Assembly: GCA_050011895.1 (NCBI GenBank)
Contig: JBEKIF010000023.1
Span: forward strand, 62,001 to 126,000
Direction: 5' to 3'
DNA length: 64,000 nucleotides
Source: DATBGO01 sp050011895
GTDB taxonomy: Bacteria > Actinomycetota > Actinomycetes > Streptosporangiales > Streptosporangiaceae
Shown: positions 43,178 to 52,471 of the stretch, in pieces
Layout of the letters: the number at the start of each line of letters is the position of its first letter
Numbering within the stretch: position 1 is the stretch's first letter
Position numbers and translations under genes: made by a program
The notes under the pieces: generated by a model
The model's database searches: none
What the model was told of the DNA's origin: nothing
The model's input: only the letters and a program-made list of their open reading frames with translations

Positions 43178-43537
43178 TCACAATGAGGAATCCGGGGCAA
43201 GCCCTGTGATAACCATGGCGCCAACATCGTGACCGCCCACGGACAGCAGATGGCCCGCGGAGGGTCCGTCGGGGGTGGTCCAGGTCACGCCCCACGGGCC
43301 ACCTTGTGATGCGGCAAGGCGCCGGCTGACTTCATCGTTGACGGCATTACGCAGGCCGATCGCATCGGGGGTTCCGGCTGGCAGCTGGGCCTGCCGGTAA
43401 TAATCTTCGGTGTCCACGCTGTCATCGAGTTCGTCCCAGGAACAAACGTCGCCGGGAACCTGTCCGGCGTCTTGATCTTCCTTGATCAGCGTCATGATCG
43501 CTTCGGCGTAACGCCGCACCTCATTGGTGTCCGTCAT
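43178..43537 (-). CDS. Small acidic hypothetical protein
   Basis: 119 residues, acidic, with coherent composition: EVRRYAEAIMTLIKEDQDAG, DVCSWDELDDSVDTEDYYRQ and a beta-rich tail GPWGVTWTTPDGPSAGHLLS. The N-terminal two thirds are helical with a WDELDD motif. I recognise no family. Codon third positions are GC-rich as in real genes here. It lies 147 bases upstream of the cyclase gene on the same strand and may be co-transcribed with it. Confidence 0.6.
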   Translation of the reverse strand: MTDTNEVRRYAEAIMTLIKEDQDAGQVPGDVCSWDELDDSVDTEDYYRQAQLPAGTPDAIGLRNAVNDEVSRRLAASQGGPWGVTWTTPDGPSAGHLLSVGGHDVGAMVITGLAPDSSL

Positions 43538-44124
43538 GAGCCTGCCTCCTCACTGAGCCTCAGCCAGCAGTGGTCATCCGCATCGGGGGTTACGGTGCCC
43601 GGGCTGTCCTCACTGTTACCTGGCCGTGCCCACGCTGGAAGGGGAGTTCGGCCGATGCCGGCGGGACCTCGGTCACCGGTTCCTCGCACGCTGCCCCGGT
43701 CGCAGGCATGACATGGACCCGGCAGGTGGTTCGGCCCTGTGACTGTGAGAGCAGCATCCTGGGGCCAGGCAAAGCATTCACGCGTGGTGATTCGGCCATC
43801 GGCTTGAGTAAGGCAGCGTCTATCTCGCCAGCGATGTTTCCGGCGTTCATCATTGAGCTCCGGTGCAGATCATGAAGGATGCCGGCGGGTCCAGCTCAAC
43901 GGGGGCCAGGCAGATGCGGTCAGGGCCGAAAGGCCAGGCTTCCTGGGACCTTGGCGCATGGCGGGCCCACCGGACAGGGCGGTACACCGGGAGATGCGAT
44001 AGCTCCGCGCGGGAAGGGGAGGTGACCGGGATATGGCTGCGCGGGAGGGGGCGGAACCGGCGACGGGCCGCAGGGCAGCGCGACGCTCCCGCCGGCCGGC
44101 GGACCGGGCGACCCGGGCAGGCGG
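43538..44124. other. Gap with no supported gene
   Basis: Overlapping frames exist on both strands (for example 43590-43853 minus) but show neither ribosome sites nor recognisable families. The region must contain the promoter of the HTH-PNPOx gene. Confidence 0.45.
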
Positions 44125-44733
44125 GTGTCCCGCAGGCGCGCGGACCTCCATCTGAGCAGGGGCCAGCTTGCGGAGCTAGCCGGCATGAGCGTGCCGTACG
44201 TGGAGTACCTGGAGACGCACCCGGCAACGCCCACGCAGGCGGCCCTGCGGCGGCTGGCCGCTGCGCTGCAGACCACGCCGGAGATGCTGCTCGGCGCCGG
44301 TACGGGCCAGCCGCCCGGCCGGGGTGGCCCCTCCGGTCACCCGGTGCTGCAGACACTTACCGCAGCGGAGTGCTATGACCTGCTGTCACCCGGTGGGGTG
44401 GGCCGCGTGGCGTTCACCGCCGCCGACGGGCCCGTGGTGCTGCCGGTGAACTTTGCCATGGCGGGCCAGACGGTGATCTTCCGGACCGCGCCTGACACCC
44501 TGCTCGCCGGGTATCTGGACGGCCCGGCCGGGTTCGAGGTCGACCGCCTGGATGAGGCGTTGAGTCAAGGCTGGAGCGTGCTGGTGTCTGGGCGCGCGGT
44601 CCGGGTGACCAGCGAGGCGGAAGTGCGCCGCCTTGAGCAGTACGCCGGCGTCCGGCCGTGGGCGGGCGGCGCCCGCGATGTGTACGTGCGGATCATCCCG
44701 CGCCGGATCACCGGCAGGCGCGTCTGCGACTAA
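44125..44733 (+). CDS. XRE helix-turn-helix fused to PNPOx-like flavin domain
   Basis: ~203 residues. The N-terminal XRE helix-turn-helix runs RRRADLHLSRGQLAELAGMS, VPYVEYLETHPATPTQAALR, RLAAALQTTPEMLLG. The C-terminal split barrel has VLQTLTAAECYDLLSPGGVG, RVAFTAADGPVVLPVNFAMA, IFRTAPDTLLAGYLDG, GWSVLVSGRAVRVTS and VYVRIIPRRITGRR. This two-domain layout is common in actinobacteria, where it may sense flavin or haem, though function is unproved. The start is uncertain: GTG 44125 is the first usable start, although family-like residues (GDPGRR) precede it in an open frame, so the true N-terminus may be lost or begin with a rare codon. Confidence 0.8.
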   Translation: MSRRRADLHLSRGQLAELAGMSVPYVEYLETHPATPTQAALRRLAAALQTTPEMLLGAGTGQPPGRGGPSGHPVLQTLTAAECYDLLSPGGVGRVAFTAADGPVVLPVNFAMAGQTVIFRTAPDTLLAGYLDGPAGFEVDRLDEALSQGWSVLVSGRAVRVTSEAEVRRLEQYAGVRPWAGGARDVYVRIIPRRITGRRVCD

Positions 44734-44844
44734 GCCCAGATCGAACCCAGCAGTGCCCCCAGAGCCAGCCGGAAGGCTGACCACGCCAGACAGAACGTCC
44801 CTTCGGGCGCGGGGAGTCCTGCCGGCCTTGCTCAGTGGTGCGTG

Positions 44845-45720
44845 GAGAATCTGGGCAGCCCGCCTGCGGGCGAGATTTTCAGGTCCGGGTACCTCTCGGC
44901 AGTGATCGGGCTCCGGCTGGCTGTGGACCGGGCGGTTGTGGTCAAGGTGCGTCCCGGTTCGCCGCGGATTGCGGCATGCGTGGAGATCCAGCGCTGGCTC
45001 TTCGAGTCCGGCTATCCGTGCCCCGAGCCGCTGACTGGCGCGGTCCCTTTCGGTGACGCCGTGGCTACTGCTGAGGCCTACGTCCCCGGCGGTGCCATGC
45101 TCCCGGGCGCGGGTCGCTCGGCGTGGGCTTTCGCTGAGGCATTCGCGCGGCTGATCGAGCTCGCCCCGCGGCCGGCAGAGGTGTCCACGCTGGTCCCGTC
45201 ACCGTCGTGGGCGGCCTGGAATCACACCGAGGCCGGGCTCTGGCCGCATCCCGAGGAATCTGATGTCAACCTCAACGAGGTGGCTGGTCCCGCGTGGATC
45301 GACGACGCGGGGCGTCGTGCCCGGGATCGGCTGCGAGCCGGCTCGCCCGAAGCCGTGATCGGCCATTGCGACTGGCTCGCCGGCAACCTGCGCTGGAGCG
45401 GAGACGCGCGGCTGGTGGTGCACGACTGGGACAGCATGACCGCCGACAGCGAGGCTGTCCTCGTCGGCTTTGCTGCCGCGCTGTATCCGGCCGTCAGCGC
45501 GGACGAGCAAGCCACCGTCGAGGACACCGAGCGGTTCCTCGACGCGTATTTCCGGGCGCGTGGCTGGGAGTTCAGCGCGGGCGAACTCGAGCGGTCGTGG
45601 GCGGCTGGTGTCTGGACGCGGGCCTACGATGCCAAATTTCAGCACGCGGTCGGGCAACCTGTCGTCTCACTCTCCGAGAATGAGGCTCGTGAGCGTCTCC
45701 GTCGTGGTGGAATCGAGTGA
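44845..45720 (+). CDS. Aminoglycoside phosphotransferase-like kinase (APH family)
   Basis: 291 residues with a kinase fold. The catalytic loop is VIGHCDWLAGNLRW (HxDWxxxN) and the metal-binding segment LVVHDWDSMTADSE. The N-lobe contains AVDRAVVVKVRPGSPR with the ATP-binding Lys. This is the APH/choline kinase superfamily; substrates range from aminoglycosides to small metabolites and cannot be read here. Start ATG 44845 lacks a strong ribosome site. Follows the HTH-PNPOx gene by 111 bases. The island location is compatible with a resistance role but this is only inference. Confidence 0.78.
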   Translation, partial: ENLGSPPAGEIFRSGYLSAVIGLRLAVDRAVVVKVRPGSPRIAACVEIQRWLFESGYPCPEPLTGAVPFGDAVATAEAYVPGGAMLPGAGRSAWAFAEAFARLIELAPRPAEVSTLVPSPSWAAWNHTEAGLWPHPEESDVNLNEVAGPAWIDDAGRRARDRLRAGSPEAVIGHCDWLAGNLRWSGDARLVVHDWDSMTADSEAVLVGFAAALYPAVSADEQATVEDTERFLDAYFRARGWEFSAGELERSWAAGVWTRAYDAKFQHAVGQPVVSLSENEARERLRRGGIE

Positions 45721-45897
45721 CGAAGGCGCCCAGGGGAGGGATTCCGCATTCAGGCTGCCGCGTTGCCCGCGCCGACGACGAATGAATACGCGCACAGGGG
45801 GATCGCCATGCGGTCGGAGATCGCACTACCTTCGGCATGACCGGTCGGCTCGACGGGCTGCCAGGCCGCGTTCCCGACCCTGTTTTGGGCTAACAAC

Positions 45898-46234
45898 GAT
45901 CTGCCGGCGCGGTAGTCGCCGGCAGGCCGACTGAACACGGGCCTGTACCGGACGGTGCCGCGTCGGGGTGTCTCCCGGCGGCTGCCCCCGGAGCCCTCAC
46001 GGCTGGACATCGGGCTCACGGTCATCGATCGCTCCCTGGGCCGCATGCGGGGGAGTAGCGATTTCAGGCCTCGGTTCGTGTTCGTTGAAGGTTAGCGGAG
46101 CTAACGAAATGGGGGAGCCAAACGGGGAGCCAACAACCACCGGCATCAGGCCATGTCAGGCCACGTCCAGCCACAGTCATCGCTAGCAGACGCCACGTCA
46201 GGCCACGTCCAGCCATGTCCAGCGACTGTACGTC
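45898..46234. repeat. Element-end sequence, copy 1
   Basis: About 337 bases clearly homologous to 62577-62914 (shared CCTGTACC, TCCCGGCGGCTG, GGCTGGACA, TAGCGG.GCTAACGAAA, CACCGGCATCAGGCCA, GACTGTACGTCCTCG). Both copies directly precede a tRNA-derived att core. It contains the hairpin GTTAGC-GGA-GCTAAC (46091-46105), a 12-base repeat pair, and several GGCCACGTCCAGCCA units. No gene seen; 45721-45897 before it is also without one. Confidence 0.85.
46112..46133. repeat. 12-base-period arm-like repeat, left of att 2
   Basis: GGGGAGCCAAACGGGGAGCC plus AA: nearly two units of the repeat also found at 23040, 46340 and 62792, in the same orientation. Confidence 0.8.
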
Positions 46235-46285
46235 CTCGTCTTACAAGCGAGGGGCCGCAGGTTCGAACCCTGCTGCGCCCACTGT
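46235..46285 (+). other. att site 2: duplicated 3' end of tRNA-Val
   Basis: Anticodon arm (CTCGT-CTTACAA-GCGAG), variable loop, T arm and acceptor 3' strand with discriminator A, identical to the tRNA at 22963-23010 apart from one base in the anticodon stem; identity continues for CTGT. The 5' half of a tRNA is missing, so it is an att duplicate and not a gene. It separates the two tandem elements. Confidence 0.92.
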
Positions 46286-46339
46286 TTTCGCAGGTCAGAG
46301 ACTTGCACTGGTGGGCCGAACGTTAGTTTAGGTAACTAA

Positions 46340-46359
46340 GGGAGCCAAACGGGGAGCCA
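46340..46359. repeat. 12-base-period arm-like repeat, right of att 2
   Basis: GGGAGCCAAACGGGGAGCCA, the same motif as beside the tRNA, followed by GTTGATCGTGA, which also resembles GTTGATGGTGA after the repeat at 23040. Preceded by the inverted repeat TTAGTT-TAGGT-AACTAA (46323-46339). Confidence 0.8.
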
Positions 46360-47540
46360 GTTGATCGTGACCTTGTCTCTGGCAGGCGTCAGGAAACAGT
46401 CTTGCTGAGCGCCGGGACCCCATATCGCCCGGCGACATGATCCCTGGCGGCTGCATGGCAGAGCACGACATCGCCGTTAAGCCGACCCCGCCGGCCAAGA
46501 ACTCGCCCGCCGCCGCATGCCGGTCAGCCCGAGCCGGGCATTGCCTGGTGCTGGCGCTCGACATGTCCTGGCTGCTGGTGGTCATGAGCGCATGCTTCTA
46601 CCCGCCGCGCAGAGCGAGCAAGCCCGTGCGCCGGAGTGCATATGGGGCGCCGTATCGCCGATTCCGCGTGGCTGGCTGCGGCGCTGGTGGTGGGTGCAGT
46701 AGCACGCAGATCAACTGGTTATGCGCGCGGCCGCGGCTGCAGCGAACTCACGCTCGCAAGCCGCGCCGGACGGCGGCCAGGGAGCGTGCCCAGCTGCGCG
46801 GCGCTCGCAGATGCTCATGACGTACAGTGACAACTCGATTGCGATCGGCTGATCTTCCGGGAGGCCCTTTCCGGCTGCTATGCCGAGCGGATGAGCTTCA
46901 TCCTGCGCTTCTCCCTGTCCGGTCCCGCTTCCCTCTTACCTTCTTCACTGAGCCTGGGCACTACGGTTTCTCTGGGTGCTGGTTCAGCTTCATCATCGGC
47001 GCCGAGTTCTTTGTCGCCTCCCCCCGAAAGCACGTTGCGGGAATTGTCGGCGATCTCGCTGCTAATGCCCGTGATCAGCACGGTCGTTCCCGACAACGCT
47101 GGCGGATGACCGCGGCGGGCACGCTACCCTTAGAGCAAGACGGGCCAACCGCCAGGACGGGGCTATCGTCTTAAGGCGCATAGCCAGGTAAGTGCCGGGA
47201 ACCACACGTATGCGATGACCAATTGAATCACGGCTGCATCGGTACGAGATGCAAATGGATGACGGACTGCTGAGCTTTTGGACAGGGAGAGATCTCGCTA
47301 GCCTTCGGTGATCGCCTTGTGTGATCGCTACTGATCATCGTCGGCATCTGGCAACTGTCAATCAGCTGCTACCGTCGCCACGCATGGATCACCTGGGCAC
47401 TGATCTGCATGCGCCACCTGTATCTTCCACTAGCAATGGGTCAGGAGGACAGAGTTTGCCTGGAGGAGGGGCTGCCCAGATTGGGCTTACGGTCGCATCT
47501 GGGATGGACCCGCTGGCTTGCTGAAGAGTAGGTTCGGGTT
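46360..47540. other. 1.2-kb non-coding start of second element
   Basis: No gene supported. Frames at 46437-46820 (+), 46827-47174 (+) and others lack family signatures and ribosome sites; GC is lower between about 46880 and 47420. The stretch before 47541 must contain the promoter of the LuxR gene. Confidence 0.5.
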
Positions 47541-50249
47541 ATGCGCCGTGGTGGGTCGGCGGCCAGCGGCAAATGGTTCGTCGGCCGGGTCAGGGAGCTG
47601 GCCGCGATTGGGGCTTGTGTCGATGCGGTATCGGCTGGGGCTGGCCGGATGGTGTGGGTCGAGGGGGACCCGGGTTCCGGTAAAACTGCTCTCGTCAACC
47701 ATGTTATTGCTGAACTTCCGCCTGGGTTTGTGGTGTTGCGGGCGGCTGCAGACGAGTCGGCGGCCGATCAGCCGTTCGCCGTGCTGGAGCAGTTCGGCGT
47801 CGAAGGTAGGGGAAGCCCGCTGGCCGTTGGGCTGGACCTGGTCGCGGTGTTGACCGAGGCGGCCAGCGGGGGCCCGGTGGCGGTGGTGGTAGAGGACCTG
47901 CATTGGGCCGATCGCGAGTCCCGTCAGGCGCTGCTGGCCGCCGCCCGGCGGGTGGGCGAGGAGCGGGTACTGCTGTTGGTGACTAGCCGCTCTGAGCCCG
48001 CGCCTGACGGATGGGACCGGCTGGTCCTGGATCTCGCTGGCAGTTTGCGGGTTACCCTAGGCGCTCTGAACAGGGATAACGTGTCCGAAATGGCTCGCGT
48101 CGCCGGCATGGCCCTGCCCCCGCGGGCGGTCGATCGGCTGCACGAGCACAGCGGTGGCCTTGCTTTGTATGTCCGGACCTTGCTGGCCGAGCTTTCCTTC
48201 GCGCAGCTTGCCGCGCCAGGCGGGGTCCTTCCGGTGCCCCGGTCGCTGGCGTCGATGATCCTGGTCCGGCTGGCCGGGCTGCCACCGGATGCCCGGGCGT
48301 TGGCGACGGCATTGTCCGTCGTGAGCGACGCGGTGCCGTTGCCGGTAGCCGGACGGATCGCCCAGGTGGACCATCCGGCCGAGGCGCTGGAGGTGTTGCT
48401 AGGGACGGGTTTCGTGACGTGGTGGCCTGGCCAGGCGAGCACGCCCGTGGGCTTCGCCCATCCGCTGTACCGGGCGGCGGTGTACGCCGACCTCGCGCCC
48501 ACCCGGCGGCGCGAGCTGCACCGGGCAGCGGCGCAATCTCTCGACGCGGCCGCTGCCCTGCGGCACCGGGTGGCCGCCGCGGACGGGATCGACGACGGCC
48601 TGGCCCGGGACCTCGATGAGTCGGCGGCCGAAAAGGCCAGTAAAGGAGCCCGGAACATGGCGGCCACGTACCTGGTGTGGGCGTCAGCTGTTGGTTCTGG
48701 TCCTCAGCTGAACGAACGACGGGTGTTGCGGGCCGCCTGGCTGCTGCTCGAGGATGGGCAGACGGCGCGTGCTGCCGAGCTTCGCGGGCGGGTGGAGGGA
48801 TGCGGCGAGGGACCACTGCGGAGCCTGGTCCTCGGGCAGCTGGCGTGGGAGGAAGGTGCTAGCAGTTCCGCGGAATCCTGGCTCATCGACGCATCGAAGC
48901 CGGCGGGCGGGTCAGAGCCCGAAGGAGAGGTTGCCGCCGCGGCGCTCAGTCACCTCGCCACCTTGTATTACACCCAGGGACGGGGCCGGGAAGCCATCGG
49001 CACCGCCACGAGATTGCTGGCGCTGGCCAACCTGCCCGGTGAGCTGGAGCGAAGCGGCTGGATAGCGCTCGCGTCCGGAAAGGCCGCCGACCAGGGTGCG
49101 GCGGCTGCTCTTGATCTGCTGTCCAGCCGGCTGCCCCAGTCCGCTGAGAGCGTGGCAGCGGCCGACGCTGACCTGCTGATCGCGCGCGGCGTCCTGGGAT
49201 TTTATGCCGGCCGGACGACGGTGGCCATCGTGGACCTGCGGGCGGCGATCCGGTTGGCTCGTCACGGCGCTGCCGCCGCCCACCTGCCCCGGGCACACGT
49301 GCAGCTTTCGCAGCTGTTGCTGAGCTCGGGGGAGTGGGACGAGGCGCTCGTCCATGCCCGGGCGGCACTGTCGCTGGTGTCGGCCGAGCGGCGGGTCTGG
49401 CTGGACGCGCAGGTGCATGCCGCGCTGGCCCGGCTGTTCGGCGGCCGGGGCGAGTGGCAGCAAGCCGCCGGCCACCTCGCGGCGGCAGAGGCCGCGGCGG
49501 GAGAGGCGGGCACGGTCGAGGCGGTCGTCACCACCCGCATCGCCCAGGCGGCAGTGGCGAGATCCCGCGACGATCCGGGGCAAGTGGTGAAAGCCCTCGC
49601 CCCACTGGCCGAAAACCCCGATCTGATTCCCATGGCGACCTCTCTGGCCTGGTGGCCCACTTTGATCAGGGCGATGATCGATCGCGGCGAGCTGGCCCGG
49701 GCAGCCCGGCAGATCGAACTGCTCGACATCGCAGCCCATCAGCGTGGCCTGGATATGCACGCCCGCGTCGCGGGGGTCCGTGCCCAGCTAGAGGCCGCCG
49801 AGGGACGTCCCGATCAGGCGTGTTCCAGCTACCGCCGGTCGATCGACCGGCTCGGCATGGATGACCCGCTTCTGGACCGGGCCGAGATGCATCACAGGTT
49901 CGGCCAGCTGCTGGCCGCCCGGGGCGGCATGCGGCGCCAGTCCGTCGACCAGCTCCGCATTGCCCGCGACCTGTTCGCCAGGGCGGGCGCGGAACCGTTC
50001 CTGCGCCGGGTGGAGGCCGGCCTGGCCGCACAAAAGATCACCGCCGGCCGGGGAGGATCCCGGTCTCCTCTCGAGTTCACCGACCGGGAGCACGACGTCG
50101 CGGTCCTGGTAGCGAAGGGGATGACCAACCGTGAGGTCGCCGCCGAGCTGTACATCAGCCCGAAGGCCGTCGATTACCACCTGGGCCACATCTTCGGGAA
50201 GCTGGGGATAACCTCACGGCGCAACCTGCGCGACCTCGTGGTCAACTAG
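47541..50249 (+). CDS. LuxR-family regulator with AAA ATPase domain (LAL type)
   Basis: 902 residues, typical for LAL regulators. Near residue 10 the AAA module begins (KWFVGRVRELAAIGACVDAV), with Walker A VEGDPGSGKTALVNHV (~40) and Walker B VAVVVEDLHWADRES (~115). A long helical/TPR-like middle follows, and a C-terminal LuxR helix-turn-helix at ~835-900 (FTDREHDVAVLVAKGMTNRE, VAAELYISPKAVDYHLGHIF). It is probably an activator of the co-directional genes that start 61 bases after its stop, as LAL genes often control adjacent clusters. Codon usage and GC match the neighbours. Confidence 0.92.
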   Translation: MRRGGSAASGKWFVGRVRELAAIGACVDAVSAGAGRMVWVEGDPGSGKTALVNHVIAELPPGFVVLRAAADESAADQPFAVLEQFGVEGRGSPLAVGLDLVAVLTEAASGGPVAVVVEDLHWADRESRQALLAAARRVGEERVLLLVTSRSEPAPDGWDRLVLDLAGSLRVTLGALNRDNVSEMARVAGMALPPRAVDRLHEHSGGLALYVRTLLAELSFAQLAAPGGVLPVPRSLASMILVRLAGLPPDARALATALSVVSDAVPLPVAGRIAQVDHPAEALEVLLGTGFVTWWPGQASTPVGFAHPLYRAAVYADLAPTRRRELHRAAAQSLDAAAALRHRVAAADGIDDGLARDLDESAAEKASKGARNMAATYLVWASAVGSGPQLNERRVLRAAWLLLEDGQTARAAELRGRVEGCGEGPLRSLVLGQLAWEEGASSSAESWLIDASKPAGGSEPEGEVAAAALSHLATLYYTQGRGREAIGTATRLLALANLPGELERSGWIALASGKAADQGAAAALDLLSSRLPQSAESVAAADADLLIARGVLGFYAGRTTVAIVDLRAAIRLARHGAAAAHLPRAHVQLSQLLLSSGEWDEALVHARAALSLVSAERRVWLDAQVHAALARLFGGRGEWQQAAGHLAAAEAAAGEAGTVEAVVTTRIAQAAVARSRDDPGQVVKALAPLAENPDLIPMATSLAWWPTLIRAMIDRGELARAARQIELLDIAAHQRGLDMHARVAGVRAQLEAAEGRPDQACSSYRRSIDRLGMDDPLLDRAEMHHRFGQLLAARGGMRRQSVDQLRIARDLFARAGAEPFLRRVEAGLAAQKITAGRGGSRSPLEFTDREHDVAVLVAKGMTNREVAAELYISPKAVDYHLGHIFGKLGITSRRNLRDLVVN

Positions 50250-50309
50250 GCATTTCAACTAGGCATTACACCTAAGGACTGCTGTTCCGCCGGGGAGCAT
50301 GCTCGGGGC

Positions 50310-50594
50310 ATGCAGATCATCATCGACGTCGCCTGGCCGGGCGACGGACGGCTGACGGGCACGGCCCGGCTGGCCGATCCGGCCAGCGAGAGCCGCCATT
50401 TCACTGGCGTGATGGAACTCGTCGCGTGCCTGGAGCAGCTATACGCCGCCGCGTCACACCACAGAACGCCTTCCGAACCGGATCACCGAACCCGGTCCCA
50501 AGAGCCACCCGGTTCCGCTGTTTCCCAGCAGCCCAGCACGGAAGAAATCAACATGGCTGACCCAGCGGACACGCTGTTTAAGGGGCCCGAGTGA
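50310..50594 (+). CDS. Small hypothetical protein
   Basis: 94 residues. The first 50 (IIIDVAWPGDGRLTGTARLA, SRHFTGVMELVACLEQLYAA) form a plausible beta-beta-helix unit. The rest is polar and disordered. GGGGAGC precedes the ATG. Its stop overlaps the next gene's start (TGATG at 50592-50596), so the two are translationally coupled. I do not recognise a family. First gene of the run after the LuxR regulator. Confidence 0.65.
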   Translation: MQIIIDVAWPGDGRLTGTARLADPASESRHFTGVMELVACLEQLYAAASHHRTPSEPDHRTRSQEPPGSAVSQQPSTEEINMADPADTLFKGPE

Positions 50595-52078
50595 TGACGA
50601 GGCTGATGAAAGACGAGCTGTTCGAGGCGCAACTGCTGCGCGCCATGGGATACGCCCCGTACGGCGGCGCCGATGCGGGGGAGTGCCTAGCCGTGGCCGG
50701 GGAGATTACCGGGACCAGCCTGGATTCCTGGCATGACGCGTGGGTGGCGGCGGCAACTCGGCTGTGCGGGCAGGCGGAGGCGAGCGCGGCGGCCGGGCAG
50801 GCCGCGAATGCCCGGAGCGGATTCTTCCGCGCCGCCAATTACTTCCGCACCGCGGGGCTGTTCGCGATGGGTGCCCCGGCCGGTCCGCGGCTGGTGGAGG
50901 CGCACCGGCGGGAGGTGGACAGCTTCCGCCGCGGCGCCGCGCTGCTGGCGGTACCGCCCGAGCTCGTGCAGATCCCCTACGAGGACTCGTTCTTGCCGGG
51001 CTACTACTTCCGCGCCACCGCCGACGTGGCACCGCGCGCCACGATGATCCTGGTCACCGGGTATGACGGCACGGCCGAGGAACTGTACTTCACCAACGGC
51101 GCCGCGGCGCTGGAGCGCGGCTACAACGTGCTGGCCTTCGACGGCCCCGGCCAGGGCACCATGCTCATCGATCGCGGGGTGCCGCTCCGCCCGGACTGGG
51201 AGAAGGTCATCACCCCCGTGGTGGACTATCTGCTGGCGCGGCCGGACGTGGACCCGGAGCAGATCGTGCTGGCCGGGCTCAGCCTCGGCGGCTACCTCGC
51301 GCCGCGCGCGGCCACGGCCGAGCACCGGCTGGCCGCGTGCATTTCCGACTGCGGCCCCTACGACGTGTCCGGCGCGGCCGCGCGCCGCCTGCCCGCCTTC
51401 CTGGCCCGGCAGCTGCCGGACGGCAACCCCGTGCTGCTGCGCCTGCTCGGCCGGCTGGTCCGCTCGGTCATGCACAAGCCGACCGCCGGATGGGCGATGC
51501 GGCGCAACCTGCTGGCTCATGGCCTGAACGGTCCGCTGGAGTACTTCAAGATCGCCCCGCAGTACTCGCTGAAAGGCATCGAGCATCTCATTCAATGCCC
51601 GACTTTCGTCTGCTCAGCCGAAGACGACGACCTCAGCACCGACGCCCGCAAGCTCTACGATGCGCTGACCTGCCCGAAGCGCTACTACCAGTTCACCTCT
51701 GCAGAAGGCGCCGGGCAGCACTGCGAAAGCGGCGCCCGCACCCTGTTCCACCAGCACGCCTTCGACTGGCTCGGCGAGGTACTCAACCCGCCACGCAAGC
51801 CAGGCCCGCGGTGCCGTCCCACCGTCCTGCGGGCCGCCGACCCAGCACCGCCACTCCCCGTGCACGCCACCCCGGGAAAGAAGGAACAGCCATGTCTTCG
51901 CCACACCAGCACGGCGGCACCGCAGCCCAAGCCCAGCCCTGCATCGAAGGACTTGACGCGGTCCCCCGGCACGACCAGGCCGGCATCGCCGCCACCATCG
52001 GCGCCTTGCTCGCCGGCTTCCAGCAGCGTGACGCCGGCCTGCTCGCGGGCGTTTACACCGGCGACGCGGACTGGGTGA
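50594..52078 (+). CDS. Alpha/beta hydrolase with extended C-terminus
   Basis: ~494 residues. An N-terminal helical cap (SLDSWHDAWVAAATRLCGQA, FFRAANYFRTAGLFAMG) precedes the hydrolase core: TMILVTGYDGTAEELYF, NVLAFDGPGQGTMLIDRGVP, the nucleophile elbow VLAGLSLGGYLAPRAAT, acid-loop TFVCSAEDDDLST and a C-terminal His in GAGQHCESG. The plan matches the 2,6-dihydropseudooxynicotine hydrolase/FrsA-like group (C-C or ester hydrolysis). Homology seems to end near WLGEVLNPP (~base 51790). The last ~95 residues are Pro/Ser/Thr-rich, and their 3' part overlaps the next gene by 187 bases in another frame, so a lost stop or indel is likely. GTG 50591 is an alternative start. Confidence 0.83.
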   Translation: MTRLMKDELFEAQLLRAMGYAPYGGADAGECLAVAGEITGTSLDSWHDAWVAAATRLCGQAEASAAAGQAANARSGFFRAANYFRTAGLFAMGAPAGPRLVEAHRREVDSFRRGAALLAVPPELVQIPYEDSFLPGYYFRATADVAPRATMILVTGYDGTAEELYFTNGAAALERGYNVLAFDGPGQGTMLIDRGVPLRPDWEKVITPVVDYLLARPDVDPEQIVLAGLSLGGYLAPRAATAEHRLAACISDCGPYDVSGAAARRLPAFLARQLPDGNPVLLRLLGRLVRSVMHKPTAGWAMRRNLLAHGLNGPLEYFKIAPQYSLKGIEHLIQCPTFVCSAEDDDLSTDARKLYDALTCPKRYYQFTSAEGAGQHCESGARTLFHQHAFDWLGEVLNPPRKPGPRCRPTVLRAADPAPPLPVHATPGKKEQPCLRHTSTAAPQPKPSPASKDLTRSPGTTRPASPPPSAPCSPASSSVTPACSRAFTPATRTG

Positions 52079-52395
52079 ACGCGTTCGGCAGCGTCAAAAG
52101 GGGCAGTGCCGAGATCATCGCCTACCTGCGCGGCCTGTTCGCCGACCAGAACTTCGACGATGGCCAGCTCGCCGCCTTTCCCGCCAGCACCCTGCGCCGC
52201 GTCACTGACGACGTCGTCATCGTCTCCACCCGCCTCCAGGTCACCGGCCAGGGCCTGGTCGGCGGCGGCGCCATCGCCCTGCGCGACAACCACTCCCTGC
52301 ACATCCTGCACAAACAGCCCGCCGGCCAATGGCAGATCATCTCCGAGATGTTCAGCGATGCCCGCCAGGACCACAGCTACATCAACCACTCATAA
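51892..52395 (+). CDS. SnoaL/NTF2-like protein
   Basis: 167 residues. The cone-shaped NTF2-like fold is suggested by AGIAATIGALLAGFQQRDAG, LLAGVYTGDADWVNAFGSVK, GSAEIIAYLRGLFAD, VIVSTRLQVTGQGLVGGGAI and QWQIISEMFSDARQD, as in the SgcJ/EcaC-type DUF4440 group. Such proteins are small cyclases, isomerases or binding proteins in secondary metabolism. AAGGAA lies 7 bases before ATG 51892. The start lies inside the 3' end of the hydrolase frame. Substrate unknown. Confidence 0.85.
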   Translation: MSSPHQHGGTAAQAQPCIEGLDAVPRHDQAGIAATIGALLAGFQQRDAGLLAGVYTGDADWVNAFGSVKRGSAEIIAYLRGLFADQNFDDGQLAAFPASTLRRVTDDVVIVSTRLQVTGQGLVGGGAIALRDNHSLHILHKQPAGQWQIISEMFSDARQDHSYINHS

Positions 52396-52471
52396 CCATC
52401 CGCCACCGGGCAGCCAAGCGGCTGTCCCGACTTGCCCGCGAGGGCCCGATCATGAAGGAACAGGAATCGTG

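Noticed and set aside
43590..43853. 87-residue minus-strand gene
   Set aside because: No ribosome site, no recognisable family and an equally long frame on the other strand.
46235..46281. Second tRNA-Val gene
   Set aside because: Only the anticodon arm to the 3' end matches; no acceptor 5' strand or D arm upstream, so it is an att duplicate.
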